A stretch of 64,000 nucleotides of DNA from positions 123,730 to 187,729 of the forward strand of contig NZ_JACIBY010000004.1 in the NCBI RefSeq assembly GCF_014195535.1, read 5' to 3'. The notes below the pieces were generated by a model. That model saw only the letters and a program-made list of their open reading frames with translations. It searched no databases and was not told the origin of the DNA. Below are positions 43,410 through 51,325 of this stretch, one piece after another. The translations under genes and the position numbers were made by a program. The DNA is from Runella defluvii. Lineage in GTDB: Bacteria > Bacteroidota > Bacteroidia > Cytophagales > Spirosomataceae. How positions within the stretch are numbered: the first letter of the stretch is position 1; every line of letters begins with the position of its first letter.

Positions 43410-43496
43410 GATGAGAATGTAATTAGGAGTGTCGAGTGTAGAATGCAGAGTATCAAGTGAAAATTAATTCGATATTCTGCATTCTACACTCGACAT
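43410..43496. repeat. Long hairpin between ccoP and ccoG
   Basis: The arms 43431-43454 and 43471-43494 pair over 24 bp with one G-T wobble around a 16-nt loop. The arm begins GTCGAGTGTAGAATGCAG. It belongs to the GTCGA/ATTCTGC family seen at 13241 and 41433. There is no T-run, so it more likely shapes mRNA processing or stability than ends transcription. Confidence 0.88.
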
Positions 43497-44558
43497 TTAC
43501 TTAACAGCTACAGTACTATCCGCCGCTGCGGTAGTTTCGGTATAAATTTCTCCTTGAGGAGCTTTCGGATTCGCGGGCTTTGTGCCTTTGATGGAGATGA
43601 TGTAACTAGCAACTTGTTGCATTTTGAGTGGGTTCAATTGTTTTTCCCACGAAATCATTCCTTTTTCGGGTACACCGTATTTGATGGTTTTGAAGACATT
43701 CTTGATACCGCCTCCGTGGAGCCAGTATTCGTCGGTAAGGTTGGGGCCTACAGTTCCTCCACCATCGGCAGCGTGACAAGCGGCGCAGTTGGCCGTAAAA
43801 ATGGCTTTACCTTCCTCAATTGCCTTCACGTCAGTGGCCAACGTAACAGTATTTTCGTTGATTTTGGCCGCTGCTTTTTCAAGGAACGCGGTTTTCTTCG
43901 CTTCTACCACTTGGCTTTCTTTTTCGAGTTCGGCCATCGGTAAATCTCCCCAGCCTGCCATGTGATAGATAATGAGGTAAATCACGGCAAATACAATCGT
44001 ACCTTGGAACAAGAACGCCAACCAAGGTGGCATACGGTTGTCGAGTTCGTGGATGCCGTCGTAGTCGTGGCCTTTGATAAGGATGCGTTGTTCGTCGGCG
44101 AGTTTTACGCCAAAACCCGTCCAACGTTGCCACCAGCGATCACTGAAAATCGGCGCAGATTCACCGCGTAAATCTTCTTTTACTTCTGCATCTCCCTGAG
44201 GAGCAGAGATTTTACGGAGAAGCATCATCACTTGCACTAAGAGAACGAGCACGGCCAAAATGACCACAACCAGCAACATGATGATGAGGTAGTTGACCAG
44301 TTCTTTGTTGCCTGCTTTGGGGGCTTCGGCGGCTTGGGCAAACACCATTGACGAAACTAAAAGTAACGCAAGAGTTGCAAGCCCACGGCGAACTGTGCCG
44401 TCTTCAAGGGGCAATTGGCTTATTTTTTGGACGGTTTTCTTGTCAAGTTTTACAAGGTACCATACCAATCCTACAAAAACGGCCGCAAAAATCAGTAGTC
44501 CGATGAGCGGATAAATCGCCACTCCGTCAATCGCCTGGAGATAGTTTCTGAATTTCAT
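43497..44558 (-). CDS. ccoP: cbb3 oxidase CcoQ-CcoP fusion with a single haem c
   Basis: This 353-residue protein starts with a CcoQ-like helix (YPLIGLLIFAAVFVGLVWYL), then a second hydrophobic segment, the cbb3 N-terminal domain (HDYDGIHELDNRMPPWLAFL, third helix) and one cytochrome c domain with C258-AAC-H262. Proteobacterial CcoP has two haem-binding motifs; only one is seen here. The protein carries electrons to the CcoNO core. The C-terminus is Thr/Ala-rich. The gene lies 5 bp after ccoNO. Confidence 0.94.
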   Translation of the reverse strand: MKFRNYLQAIDGVAIYPLIGLLIFAAVFVGLVWYLVKLDKKTVQKISQLPLEDGTVRRGLATLALLLVSSMVFAQAAEAPKAGNKELVNYLIIMLLVVVILAVLVLLVQVMMLLRKISAPQGDAEVKEDLRGESAPIFSDRWWQRWTGFGVKLADEQRILIKGHDYDGIHELDNRMPPWLAFLFQGTIVFAVIYLIIYHMAGWGDLPMAELEKESQVVEAKKTAFLEKAAAKINENTVTLATDVKAIEEGKAIFTANCAACHAADGGGTVGPNLTDEYWLHGGGIKNVFKTIKYGVPEKGMISWEKQLNPLKMQQVASYIISIKGTKPANPKAPQGEIYTETTAAADSTVAVK

Positions 44559-44563
44559 GATTT

Positions 44564-46708
44564 TTATTGTTTTTTGATGTCAGTACCTAAGCGTTGCAAG
44601 TAGGCAATGAGCGCAATGATTTCTTTGTCAGCTTTGGCTTTGATACCGTCTTTTTTGAGACTTGCCACGATGCCATCGGCTTGTTTTTGAGCGTCGGCAA
44701 TGGCTTGGCCTTCAAACCCGTCTTCGTAAGGCACACCGAGGGTACGCATGGCACTGATTTTGGCGGGAGTGGTGCTCAAATCAAGCGCATCCTCAAGCAA
44801 CCAAGGGTACTTAGGCATGATAGAGCCGGGCGACATGCTCGTTGGGTCTTCCATGTGGTTGTAGTGCCATGAGTCTGGGTATTTTGCCCCCACTCGGTGC
44901 AAATCGGGTCCTGTACGTTTTGAACCCCACTGGAATGGGTGGTCATAGACAAACTCACCTGCTTTTGAGTATTCACCATAACGTTCGGTTTCAGAACGGA
45001 ACGGACGAACCATCTGAGAGTGACACGTATAGCAACCTTCACGGACGTAAATATCGCGACCTTGAAGTTCGAGGGCAGTGTATGGTTTCACGCTTTCGAT
45101 GGTTGGTACGTTGGATTCTACCATGAAAGTAGGCACAAGTTCAATGACCCCCCCGATGATAACAGCTACCAATGAAATAACGGTAAAGAACACAGGTTTA
45201 CGTTCAAAAATACGGCTGTGCCAGAATTCGTTGGCGGGAGGATTCCAGATAGATTTGAGCGAAGCCGCGCGTGCTGTCTCGTTGGCGATAAGTTTTCCAC
45301 TAAGGGCAGTCATGGCTAAGTTGTACGTACCTACCAAGAAACCGACCAAGAACAATGTACCACCAATTCCACGTAAAATATAGAAAGGCACAAGCTGCGT
45401 AACGGTTTCGAGGAAGTTCGGGTATTTCAAGAAACCTTCTTCGGTAAATTCTTTCCACATCGACGATTGAGTCCAACCTGCCCAGTACATCGGTACGGCG
45501 TAGAAAATGATACCTAATGTGCCAATCCAGAAGTGAAAATTGGCCAATTTTTGAGAGAACAACGGACGTCCGTACAAACGTGGGAACAACCAGTACATGA
45601 TGGCAAAGGTCATAAAACCGTTCCAGCCAAGCGCTCCTACGTGAACGTGTGCTACAATCCAGTCGGTATAGTGGGCAATGGCGTTTACGTTTTTCAACGA
45701 AAGCATAGGGCCTTCAAAAGTTGCCATCCCGTAGGCGGTTACCCCTACTACCATGAATTTCAAAACCACATCCTCACGAACTTTATCCCAAGCACCACGA
45801 AGGGTAAACAGACCATTAATCATACCACCCCACGAAGGAGCAATCAACATTACGGAGAACACCGTACCCAACGATTGTGCCCAGTCAGGTAAAGACGTAT
45901 AAAGTAAGTGGTGAGGGCCTGCCCAGATGTATAAGAAAATCAACGACCAAAAGTGAACAATTGACAATCGGTACGAATAGATAGGGCGGTTAGCCGCCTT
46001 TGGCAAAAAGTAGTACATCAAACCCAAATAAGGAGTTGTTAGGAAGAATGCCACCGCATTGTGACCGTACCACCATTGTACCAAGGCATCTTGCACCCCA
46101 GCGTACCAAGAATAACTTTTAGTAAGAGAAATCGGAAGTTCAACGCTGTTGACCACGTGCAACATCGCCACTGTGACAAACGAAGCCAAGTAAAACCAAA
46201 CCGCAGCATAAATGTGCTGTACACGGCGGTTGACCATGGTCATGACGAGGTTGAGAAGAGCCGCTACCCAAACGACCGCAATCGCAATGTCGATCGGCCA
46301 TTCTAATTCGGCGTATTCTTTCCCTGTGGTAAGTCCTAATGGAAGCGTAATCGCTGCGGCGACGATGATGAGTTGCCAGCCCCAGAAGTTGATGTTGGAC
46401 AACAACTTACTGTACATTGGCGTGCGGAGTACCCGTGGTGCCGAATAATAAAGCCCCATAAAGAAACCGTTACCGACAAAAGCAAAAATGACGGCGTTGG
46501 TGTGAAGGGGACGTAACCTACCAAACGTAGTGTAGGGAATATCGAGGTTGAGGGCAGGAAATGCTAACTGAAACGCGATAAGTACGCCCACCAGCATTCC
46601 GACGATCCCAAACACGATAGAAGCAATGGCGAAATTCCGTACGATGGTGTTATCATACTGAAACTCTTCCATGTCAACGGTTGAGGTTGTTTTGGAAATT
46701 GGTTCCAT
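44564..46708 (-). CDS. ccoNO: cbb3-type cytochrome c oxidase subunits I and II fused (CcoN-CcoO)
   Basis: This 714-residue protein joins CcoN (about 1-490, at least twelve helices; haem and copper ligands in LRPLHTNAVIFAF, WWYGHNAVAFFLT, WAGPHHLLYTS and DWIVAHVHVGAL) to the mono-haem CcoO (from about 540, haem motif C559-YTC-H563, then MVRPFRSETERYGEYS). It reduces oxygen to water with high affinity and pumps protons. The fusion is common in Bacteroidota. It is the second gene after ccoS. Confidence 0.97.
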   Translation of the reverse strand: MEPISKTTSTVDMEEFQYDNTIVRNFAIASIVFGIVGMLVGVLIAFQLAFPALNLDIPYTTFGRLRPLHTNAVIFAFVGNGFFMGLYYSAPRVLRTPMYSKLLSNINFWGWQLIIVAAAITLPLGLTTGKEYAELEWPIDIAIAVVWVAALLNLVMTMVNRRVQHIYAAVWFYLASFVTVAMLHVVNSVELPISLTKSYSWYAGVQDALVQWWYGHNAVAFFLTTPYLGLMYYFLPKAANRPIYSYRLSIVHFWSLIFLYIWAGPHHLLYTSLPDWAQSLGTVFSVMLIAPSWGGMINGLFTLRGAWDKVREDVVLKFMVVGVTAYGMATFEGPMLSLKNVNAIAHYTDWIVAHVHVGALGWNGFMTFAIMYWLFPRLYGRPLFSQKLANFHFWIGTLGIIFYAVPMYWAGWTQSSMWKEFTEEGFLKYPNFLETVTQLVPFYILRGIGGTLFLVGFLVGTYNLAMTALSGKLIANETARAASLKSIWNPPANEFWHSRIFERKPVFFTVISLVAVIIGGVIELVPTFMVESNVPTIESVKPYTALELQGRDIYVREGCYTCHSQMVRPFRSETERYGEYSKAGEFVYDHPFQWGSKRTGPDLHRVGAKYPDSWHYNHMEDPTSMSPGSIMPKYPWLLEDALDLSTTPAKISAMRTLGVPYEDGFEGQAIADAQKQADGIVASLKKDGIKAKADKEIIALIAYLQRLGTDIKKQ

Positions 46709-46744
46709 GTTGAATTTGAGGAGTTTATGATTAAAAAAGATGAA

Positions 46745-46891
46745 CTATTTTTCGTTGTCGTCGAATAAAATCCGAATCGAAGGAGTGTAATCGTCGTCGT
46801 ATTGTCCTTGGCGTACCGACCATACAAAGGCGATTAAAAAGCCGCCTGCGACAAACAGACTGATGCAGAGCAGGATGATGAGAGCACTCAT
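46745..46891 (-). CDS. ccoS: cbb3 oxidase maturation protein CcoS
   Basis: This 48-residue protein reads MSALIILLCISLFVAGGFLI at its start, one membrane helix, followed by AFVWSVRQGQYDDDY and an acidic tail. This is the CcoS/FixS pattern (single helix then a QFDD-like motif). CcoS is needed to load haem b and copper into CcoN. It is the first gene of the cco operon, 36 bp before ccoNO, and has its own FNR-like promoter. Confidence 0.9.
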   Translation of the reverse strand: MSALIILLCISLFVAGGFLIAFVWSVRQGQYDDDYTPSIRILFDDNEK

Positions 46892-46951
46892 AGACGTGTG
46901 TATGTTTGAGAATGTTGAAATCAGACCAGCTTGTTAGGACTGACGACCTCC

Positions 46952-47018
46952 CAAAAGTAGGTTTGGAGGGGCGGGATTAAGATGAGGGAAGTCAGTCCTC
47001 AAAACTGACTTTGGTCAG
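46952..47018 (-). promoter_or_regulatory. ccoS-ccoNO operon promoter with tandem FNR-geometry boxes
   Basis: On the minus strand CTGAC-TTCC-CTCAT (46982-46995) is followed after exactly 20 bp by CCTACTTTTG (46952-46961), which contains the -7 consensus TAnnTTTG. A second, perfectly palindromic box CTGAC-TTTG-GTCAG lies at 47005-47018, its centre 23 bp further upstream. The first box has one mismatch to the hemN/ccoI form. The arrangement predicts direct activation of the oxidase operon by a CRP/FNR-family protein. Confidence 0.72.
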
Positions 47019-47042
47019 TTTTGGTAGATCTGTGTACCTTTG
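47001..47042 (+). promoter_or_regulatory. Promoter of the membrane protein gene at 47064 with palindromic box
   Basis: AAAACTGAC-TTTG-GTCAGTTTT (47001-47022) is a 9-bp perfect inverted repeat. It is followed on the plus strand after 14 bp by TGTACCTTTG (47033-47042), a perfect -7 element. The start codon lies 21 bp further. The 14-bp gap differs from the 20 bp of the other three promoters, so the box may act on this gene differently, or only on the divergent cco operon. Confidence 0.65.
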
Positions 47043-47063
47043 CCGAACTATCTTCGTGGATTA

Positions 47064-47828
47064 ATGAATATCTTATTTTTTAAACTGACCATTATTCCGT
47101 TGGTCATTGGACTGATTACGCTGATTAGCCGCAAGTGGGGGAATCGGGTAGGGGGTGTGGTTGGGAGTATGCCTTGGGTAGCGGGGCCTATCTTGGTGTT
47201 TTTTATTTTGGAGCAAGGCAAAGACTTTGGCATACGCTCTATTCCAGGTATTTTGATGGGAATCATTGCCCTGGTGAGTTTTTGTTACTGCTATGCGTTG
47301 TTTTCCAAACGGATGAAGTGGTTACCAACGTTGCTACTTTCGTACGTGGCTTTTGCCCTCACTGCTCTTGTGTTGGATGCAATTCCGCTGACAATTTGGG
47401 GGATTTACGGCTTGGCTTTGGTCGTGATTACGATTGCCTTGTATTATTTTCCTCGTCCTTTAGTAGGACAAGCGGCTCCTTCCCGAGCGAAGCCCCCGAA
47501 GTATGATTTATTGTTTCGGATGTTGGTAGCGACTCTTTTTGTGTTGACCATCACGGGGCTGGCGGCTATTTTGGGGCCTAGCTGGAGTGGTGTCCTGACG
47601 CCTTTTCCTATCCTGACCTCTATTTTGGCCATTTTTAATCATTATTTACAAGGCAGTACGGCGGCAATAACGGTCTTACGAGGCATTATGATTGGCCTCG
47701 TTGGCTTTACGACGTTCTTGTTTTTGCAGGCGTTTTTGCTCCACGAGTTTTCGGTCGTGGTAGCGTTTCTGATAGCGCTGGTGGTCAATGCCGTGATTAA
47801 CCTAGTTTCGAGCCGCGTGTGGGGGTAA
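47064..47828 (+). CDS. Multi-pass membrane protein of unknown function
   Basis: This 254-residue protein has about eight hydrophobic segments and no recognisable catalytic motif. The N-terminal part has IGLITLISRKWGNRVGGVVG and SMPWVAGPILVFFILEQGKDF, the latter reminiscent of small transporter families with duplicated halves. I chose ATG 47064; an upstream TTG lies inside the -7 element. It shares its control region with the cco operon and carries the best FNR-like palindrome in the window, which suggests a role under low oxygen. Confidence 0.8.
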   Translation: MNILFFKLTIIPLVIGLITLISRKWGNRVGGVVGSMPWVAGPILVFFILEQGKDFGIRSIPGILMGIIALVSFCYCYALFSKRMKWLPTLLLSYVAFALTALVLDAIPLTIWGIYGLALVVITIALYYFPRPLVGQAAPSRAKPPKYDLLFRMLVATLFVLTITGLAAILGPSWSGVLTPFPILTSILAIFNHYLQGSTAAITVLRGIMIGLVGFTTFLFLQAFLLHEFSVVVAFLIALVVNAVINLVSSRVWG

Positions 47829-47913
47829 AAATTCGGTAGATTATAGATTATTTATACAATGAAAGTTTACTTTTAGAGAACTTTTTGTATTTTTGTTTTT
47901 AAGACGAACAGGT

Positions 47914-48225
47914 ATGTTTAATATCATAGCACGTAAAACGCTACTATCGTACTGCCTTCTGTATCCAAAAGCAGCCCATGCTTTGCAAGAATGGTACAAC
48001 GAAATGATCCTATGCGAGTTCAAAAGCTTTCAGGATTTGAAGGCAGTTTACGGAAACGCCAGTTTAGTAGGAGATGACCGTGTTGTTTTTAATATCATGG
48101 GGAATCATTATCGGCTGGTGGTCAGGATGGTTTTTGATTATAAAGTGATTCAGATTAAGTGGTTCGGTACCCACACAGAATATGATAAAATAGATGTAAA
48201 AACGGTAAAATATCACCCCAAATAA
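47914..48225 (+). CDS. higB: HigB-family mRNA interferase toxin
   Basis: This 103-residue protein matches the HigB_toxin family (RelE fold): start MFNIIARKTLLSY, then ALQEWYNEMI, KAVYGNASLVGDDRVVFNI, GNHYRLVVRMVFD and GTHTEYDKID. It should cut mRNA on the ribosome. The start ATG 47914 is preceded by an in-frame TTG that I reject. The antitoxin gene follows after 12 bp, in the toxin-first order typical of higBA. Confidence 0.93.
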   Translation: MFNIIARKTLLSYCLLYPKAAHALQEWYNEMILCEFKSFQDLKAVYGNASLVGDDRVVFNIMGNHYRLVVRMVFDYKVIQIKWFGTHTEYDKIDVKTVKYHPK

Positions 48226-48237
48226 AATCCTGACATT

Positions 48238-48594
48238 ATGGAACTTAAACCGATTAAGAACGACGTAGAATATGAATGTATGATGGAATGGATTGATGAG
48301 CAATTTGAACGCAAGCCCGCTCTCAATACTTCAGAAGGAGACTATTTAGAAGTGGCTTTATTGTTGGTGAAAGCCTATGAAGATGTTCATTTTCAGATAC
48401 CTATCCCTGATCCAATTGATGCTATAAAATTAAAAATGGAAGAACGAGGTTTAAAAAGCAAGGATTTAGCAGACTGGATTGGGAGCAAAAGCTACGTGTC
48501 GGCATTGCTGAATCGAAAAAAACCATTGACATTAAAACTTGCGAAACTATTTCACGAACGACTTGGAATCCCTGCACAAGTTCTACTAAACTAA
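48238..48594 (+). CDS. higA: HigA-family antitoxin with XRE-type HTH
   Basis: This 118-residue protein has an N-terminal part that should wrap the toxin (MELKPIKNDVEYECMMEWID) and a C-terminal helix-turn-helix (DAIKLKMEERGLKSKDLADW, IGSKSYVSALLNRKKPLTL). It is complete, neutralises HigB and likely represses the pair. The operon is inserted between the cco cluster and ccoI. Confidence 0.92.
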   Translation: MELKPIKNDVEYECMMEWIDEQFERKPALNTSEGDYLEVALLLVKAYEDVHFQIPIPDPIDAIKLKMEERGLKSKDLADWIGSKSYVSALLNRKKPLTLKLAKLFHERLGIPAQVLLN

Positions 48595-48639
48595 TCCCAT
48601 GAGTTTGCCGCCGCCCTTTAGACGTAGCCAGCCCCCCCC

Positions 48640-51129
48640 TCATAACCTCCTCAAAGCAGCAATGCGGCTGGAAATCGTGGTAAACAAGACAATTGAAATA
48701 GAACTGGCTGGCATCAAAATCGCGGCAACGACGGGCGAAAGATTTCCCGTAAGGGCAAAACTTAACCCAATGATGTTATACACAACCGAAATGATAAAGC
48801 TCTGAATCACGATGTTGCGGCCCGCTTGGGCTAGACGAACAAACTGAGGCAGTTTTGAAAGTTGGTTTCCTTCCAAAATCCCATCGCAAGCGGGTGAAAA
48901 GTTGTTGATGTTGTCGGAGACGGCAATGCCTACATCGCTTTTGATAAGTGCCCCTGCATCGTTCAGGCCATCGCCTACCATCAAGACTTTGTGGCCTTGT
49001 TGTTGTAATTTCTCGATAAATCGAAGTTTATCGTCGGGCTTTTGATTGAAGTTTAGCTGCTTGAGCGAGCCAAATAATTCACTCAATAGTTCGACGTCGG
49101 TAGGCTTATCGCCCGACAATAAATAGGTGTTGTAATGCTTCTGTTTTAAACTTTTGAGGGTATCAACGAGGTTGTCGCGGTATTGGCTTTGAATGTCGAA
49201 ATAACCCAATATTTTGCCATCAAACGAAAAATAAACGTGGCTGCTGTTGCTGTCTTGAAAGGGTGTAACTTCTTGATTATCATTAGAGATAAACGTCGCG
49301 GAGCCTAGCCGTACCGTAACATACTCGCCTAGTTTTCCCTCAACGCCTTTTCCTTCCACTTCCTGAAAATCGCTCACCATTTTTTCGTGCGGGACGTGCT
49401 GCAACGACTTGGCAATCAAGCGACTCAACGGGTGCGACGATTGCTCGCAAAGGGTACGGACGATGCGTTGTTGAATGTGCGTAAGTGGTTTGCCAATAAA
49501 CTGAACATGCGCAGCATCAGGCAACGTAAGTGTTCCTGTTTTATCAAAAACAACGGTGTCGATTTTAGACAGATTTTCAATGATTTGGGCGTTTTTGAGG
49601 TATAGCTTATTCGATCCAAACATACCCAACATATTACCGTTGGTAAATGTGTCGGAAAGTAACAGCGCACAGGGGCAGGCCACAATCAAAATCGTCGTGA
49701 TGGCGTTGATGCCTCGTGGTAAGTCCCCCAAAACGGCCCAGTACGCCAAAGCCCCAAATCCCAAGAACAACAACGCCCACGAAAAGTAATAATTGATTTT
49801 ACCCACCATTGTCTGTTGGGCATTTTGCTGCTGTTGCGTGGCCGAGTCGTTGTTCCAAAGCTGCGTCAGATAACTTTGCGATACTCGCTTGGTCACTTCG
49901 ACTTCAATGGCTCCCCCGATTTGGCGGCCACCTGCATAAATGAGTTCATTACGCGTTTTTTCAATGGGCGTAGATTCTCCCGAAACAAAACTGTAATCAA
50001 TCATCGCGCGCTCGCTCACAAGGCGTACATCGGCAGGAATCAATTCTTTGTTACGAATCAAAATCTGGTCGCCAGGCTGTAAGTCGGTTACTAGTAGTTG
50101 GTTATTGGTGACTGGGGATTGGGGATTGGTGTTAGATACCTCCTTCGTCGGTATGACAGAGTCTTTCCCTCTGCTCAATAACGTCACTGCTACGGGAAAG
50201 TAGGACTTATAATCGCGGTCGAACGAAATAGCGGAGTATGTTTTGTCTTGAAAATACCTTCCCAATAACATAAAGAACACAATACCCGTCATGGAGTCGA
50301 GGTAACCGACGCCCGTTTGGGTGCCGATTTCGTACAAACTCCGCACGAACGTGACCAAAATGGCCAATGCGATGGGCGCATCAATGTTGAGGAAGCGTTC
50401 GCGGATGGATTTCCAAGCAGAAACGAAGAAATCGGAAGCGCTGTAAAAAAATACGGGCAAGGCCAATACCACACTGAAAACGCTAAACATCGTCTGCAAA
50501 TGATGGTCGAGGCGGGTATCTCCCAACCCAAAATAATCGGGGAAACTCATCATCATGACGTTGCCAAAAGCAAAACCAGCAATCCCGATTTTGTACAAAC
50601 GCGTACGGTTGGTTTTGGGAGCTTTCTGCGCTTCAATGTCTTGCAAACTAATGTAAGGTTCGTAGCCGATGTAGGTGAGCAATTCGGCAAGTTTGCTAAG
50701 GCTAATTTTTTGTTCGTCGATGACGACACGGGCTTTCTTTTCGGGAAAATTGACCAACGACGAAATCACGCCTTCGTGCAAGCGGTGGAGGTTTTCCAAC
50801 AAATATACGCACGAACTGCAGTGCATTTGAGGAAAAAACCAGTTGACGTGCGTTTGACGACCGTCGGTAAATTCAAGGATTTTATCGTGAACTTCGGGTA
50901 GGTCTAAGTACGCGTATTTGCCTGCGTAGTAATTTTTATCGGGAGATACGCCTGGGTTTTGGGTCAGGTCGTAGTAGTTGCAGAGTTGATTTTCTTGGAG
51001 AAGTTCATAAACGGTTTTGCAACCTTCGCAGCAAAACGGCTTATCGTCATGCACGATGACGTGGTCTTCGCAGTCGGCACCGCAGTGGTAACATTGAACT
51101 TCTACGGTAGGTGAAATGGATTGCGACAT
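48640..51129 (-). CDS. ccoI: Copper-translocating P1B-type ATPase of the cbb3 locus
   Basis: This 829-residue protein has an N-terminal Cys-rich domain (CYHCGADC, PFCCEGC), an HMA-type site C104-SS-C107, about eight membrane helices, the CPC motif (IVACPCALLLSD), phosphorylation site DKTGTLT and hinge VGDGLNDAGAL. This layout is that of CcoI/FixI, which exports copper for cbb3 oxidase assembly. I chose ATG 51129 (MSQSISPTVE): the longer frame lacks homology and would run into the promoter. It is separated from the other cco genes by a membrane protein and higBA, and has the same promoter type. Confidence 0.94.
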   Translation of the reverse strand: MSQSISPTVEVQCYHCGADCEDHVIVHDDKPFCCEGCKTVYELLQENQLCNYYDLTQNPGVSPDKNYYAGKYAYLDLPEVHDKILEFTDGRQTHVNWFFPQMHCSSCVYLLENLHRLHEGVISSLVNFPEKKARVVIDEQKISLSKLAELLTYIGYEPYISLQDIEAQKAPKTNRTRLYKIGIAGFAFGNVMMMSFPDYFGLGDTRLDHHLQTMFSVFSVVLALPVFFYSASDFFVSAWKSIRERFLNIDAPIALAILVTFVRSLYEIGTQTGVGYLDSMTGIVFFMLLGRYFQDKTYSAISFDRDYKSYFPVAVTLLSRGKDSVIPTKEVSNTNPQSPVTNNQLLVTDLQPGDQILIRNKELIPADVRLVSERAMIDYSFVSGESTPIEKTRNELIYAGGRQIGGAIEVEVTKRVSQSYLTQLWNNDSATQQQQNAQQTMVGKINYYFSWALLFLGFGALAYWAVLGDLPRGINAITTILIVACPCALLLSDTFTNGNMLGMFGSNKLYLKNAQIIENLSKIDTVVFDKTGTLTLPDAAHVQFIGKPLTHIQQRIVRTLCEQSSHPLSRLIAKSLQHVPHEKMVSDFQEVEGKGVEGKLGEYVTVRLGSATFISNDNQEVTPFQDSNSSHVYFSFDGKILGYFDIQSQYRDNLVDTLKSLKQKHYNTYLLSGDKPTDVELLSELFGSLKQLNFNQKPDDKLRFIEKLQQQGHKVLMVGDGLNDAGALIKSDVGIAVSDNINNFSPACDGILEGNQLSKLPQFVRLAQAGRNIVIQSFIISVVYNIIGLSFALTGNLSPVVAAILMPASSISIVLFTTISSRIAALRRL

Positions 51130-51152
51130 AGAATGGGTATTTTGTAGTGAGT

Positions 51153-51219
51153 CAAAAATGCAACACAACCGAGCGGAAGGATATGACCAAAGTCAGTTTT
51201 TGGGGCTAATATTGGTCAG
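51153..51219 (-). promoter_or_regulatory. ccoI promoter with FNR-geometry box
   Basis: On the minus strand CTGAC-TTTG-GTCAT (51183-51196) is followed after exactly 20 bp by TGCATTTTTG (51153-51162), the same 10-mer and spacing as at hemN. A weaker second site, with one good half (CTGAC on the minus strand, 51215-51219) and one degenerate half, is centred 23 bp further upstream, as at ccoS. The box centre is 60 bp before the chosen ATG. Confidence 0.76.
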
Positions 51220-51325
51220 GATTTGTGGGTTTTAGTGCTTCCCGATAAGAACGAACTTCGATTTTAACGGCAAATAGGGGGGATATGGGCGGAATGAGGT
51301 TGTTTTGTGCCAAAAATAAACATCC

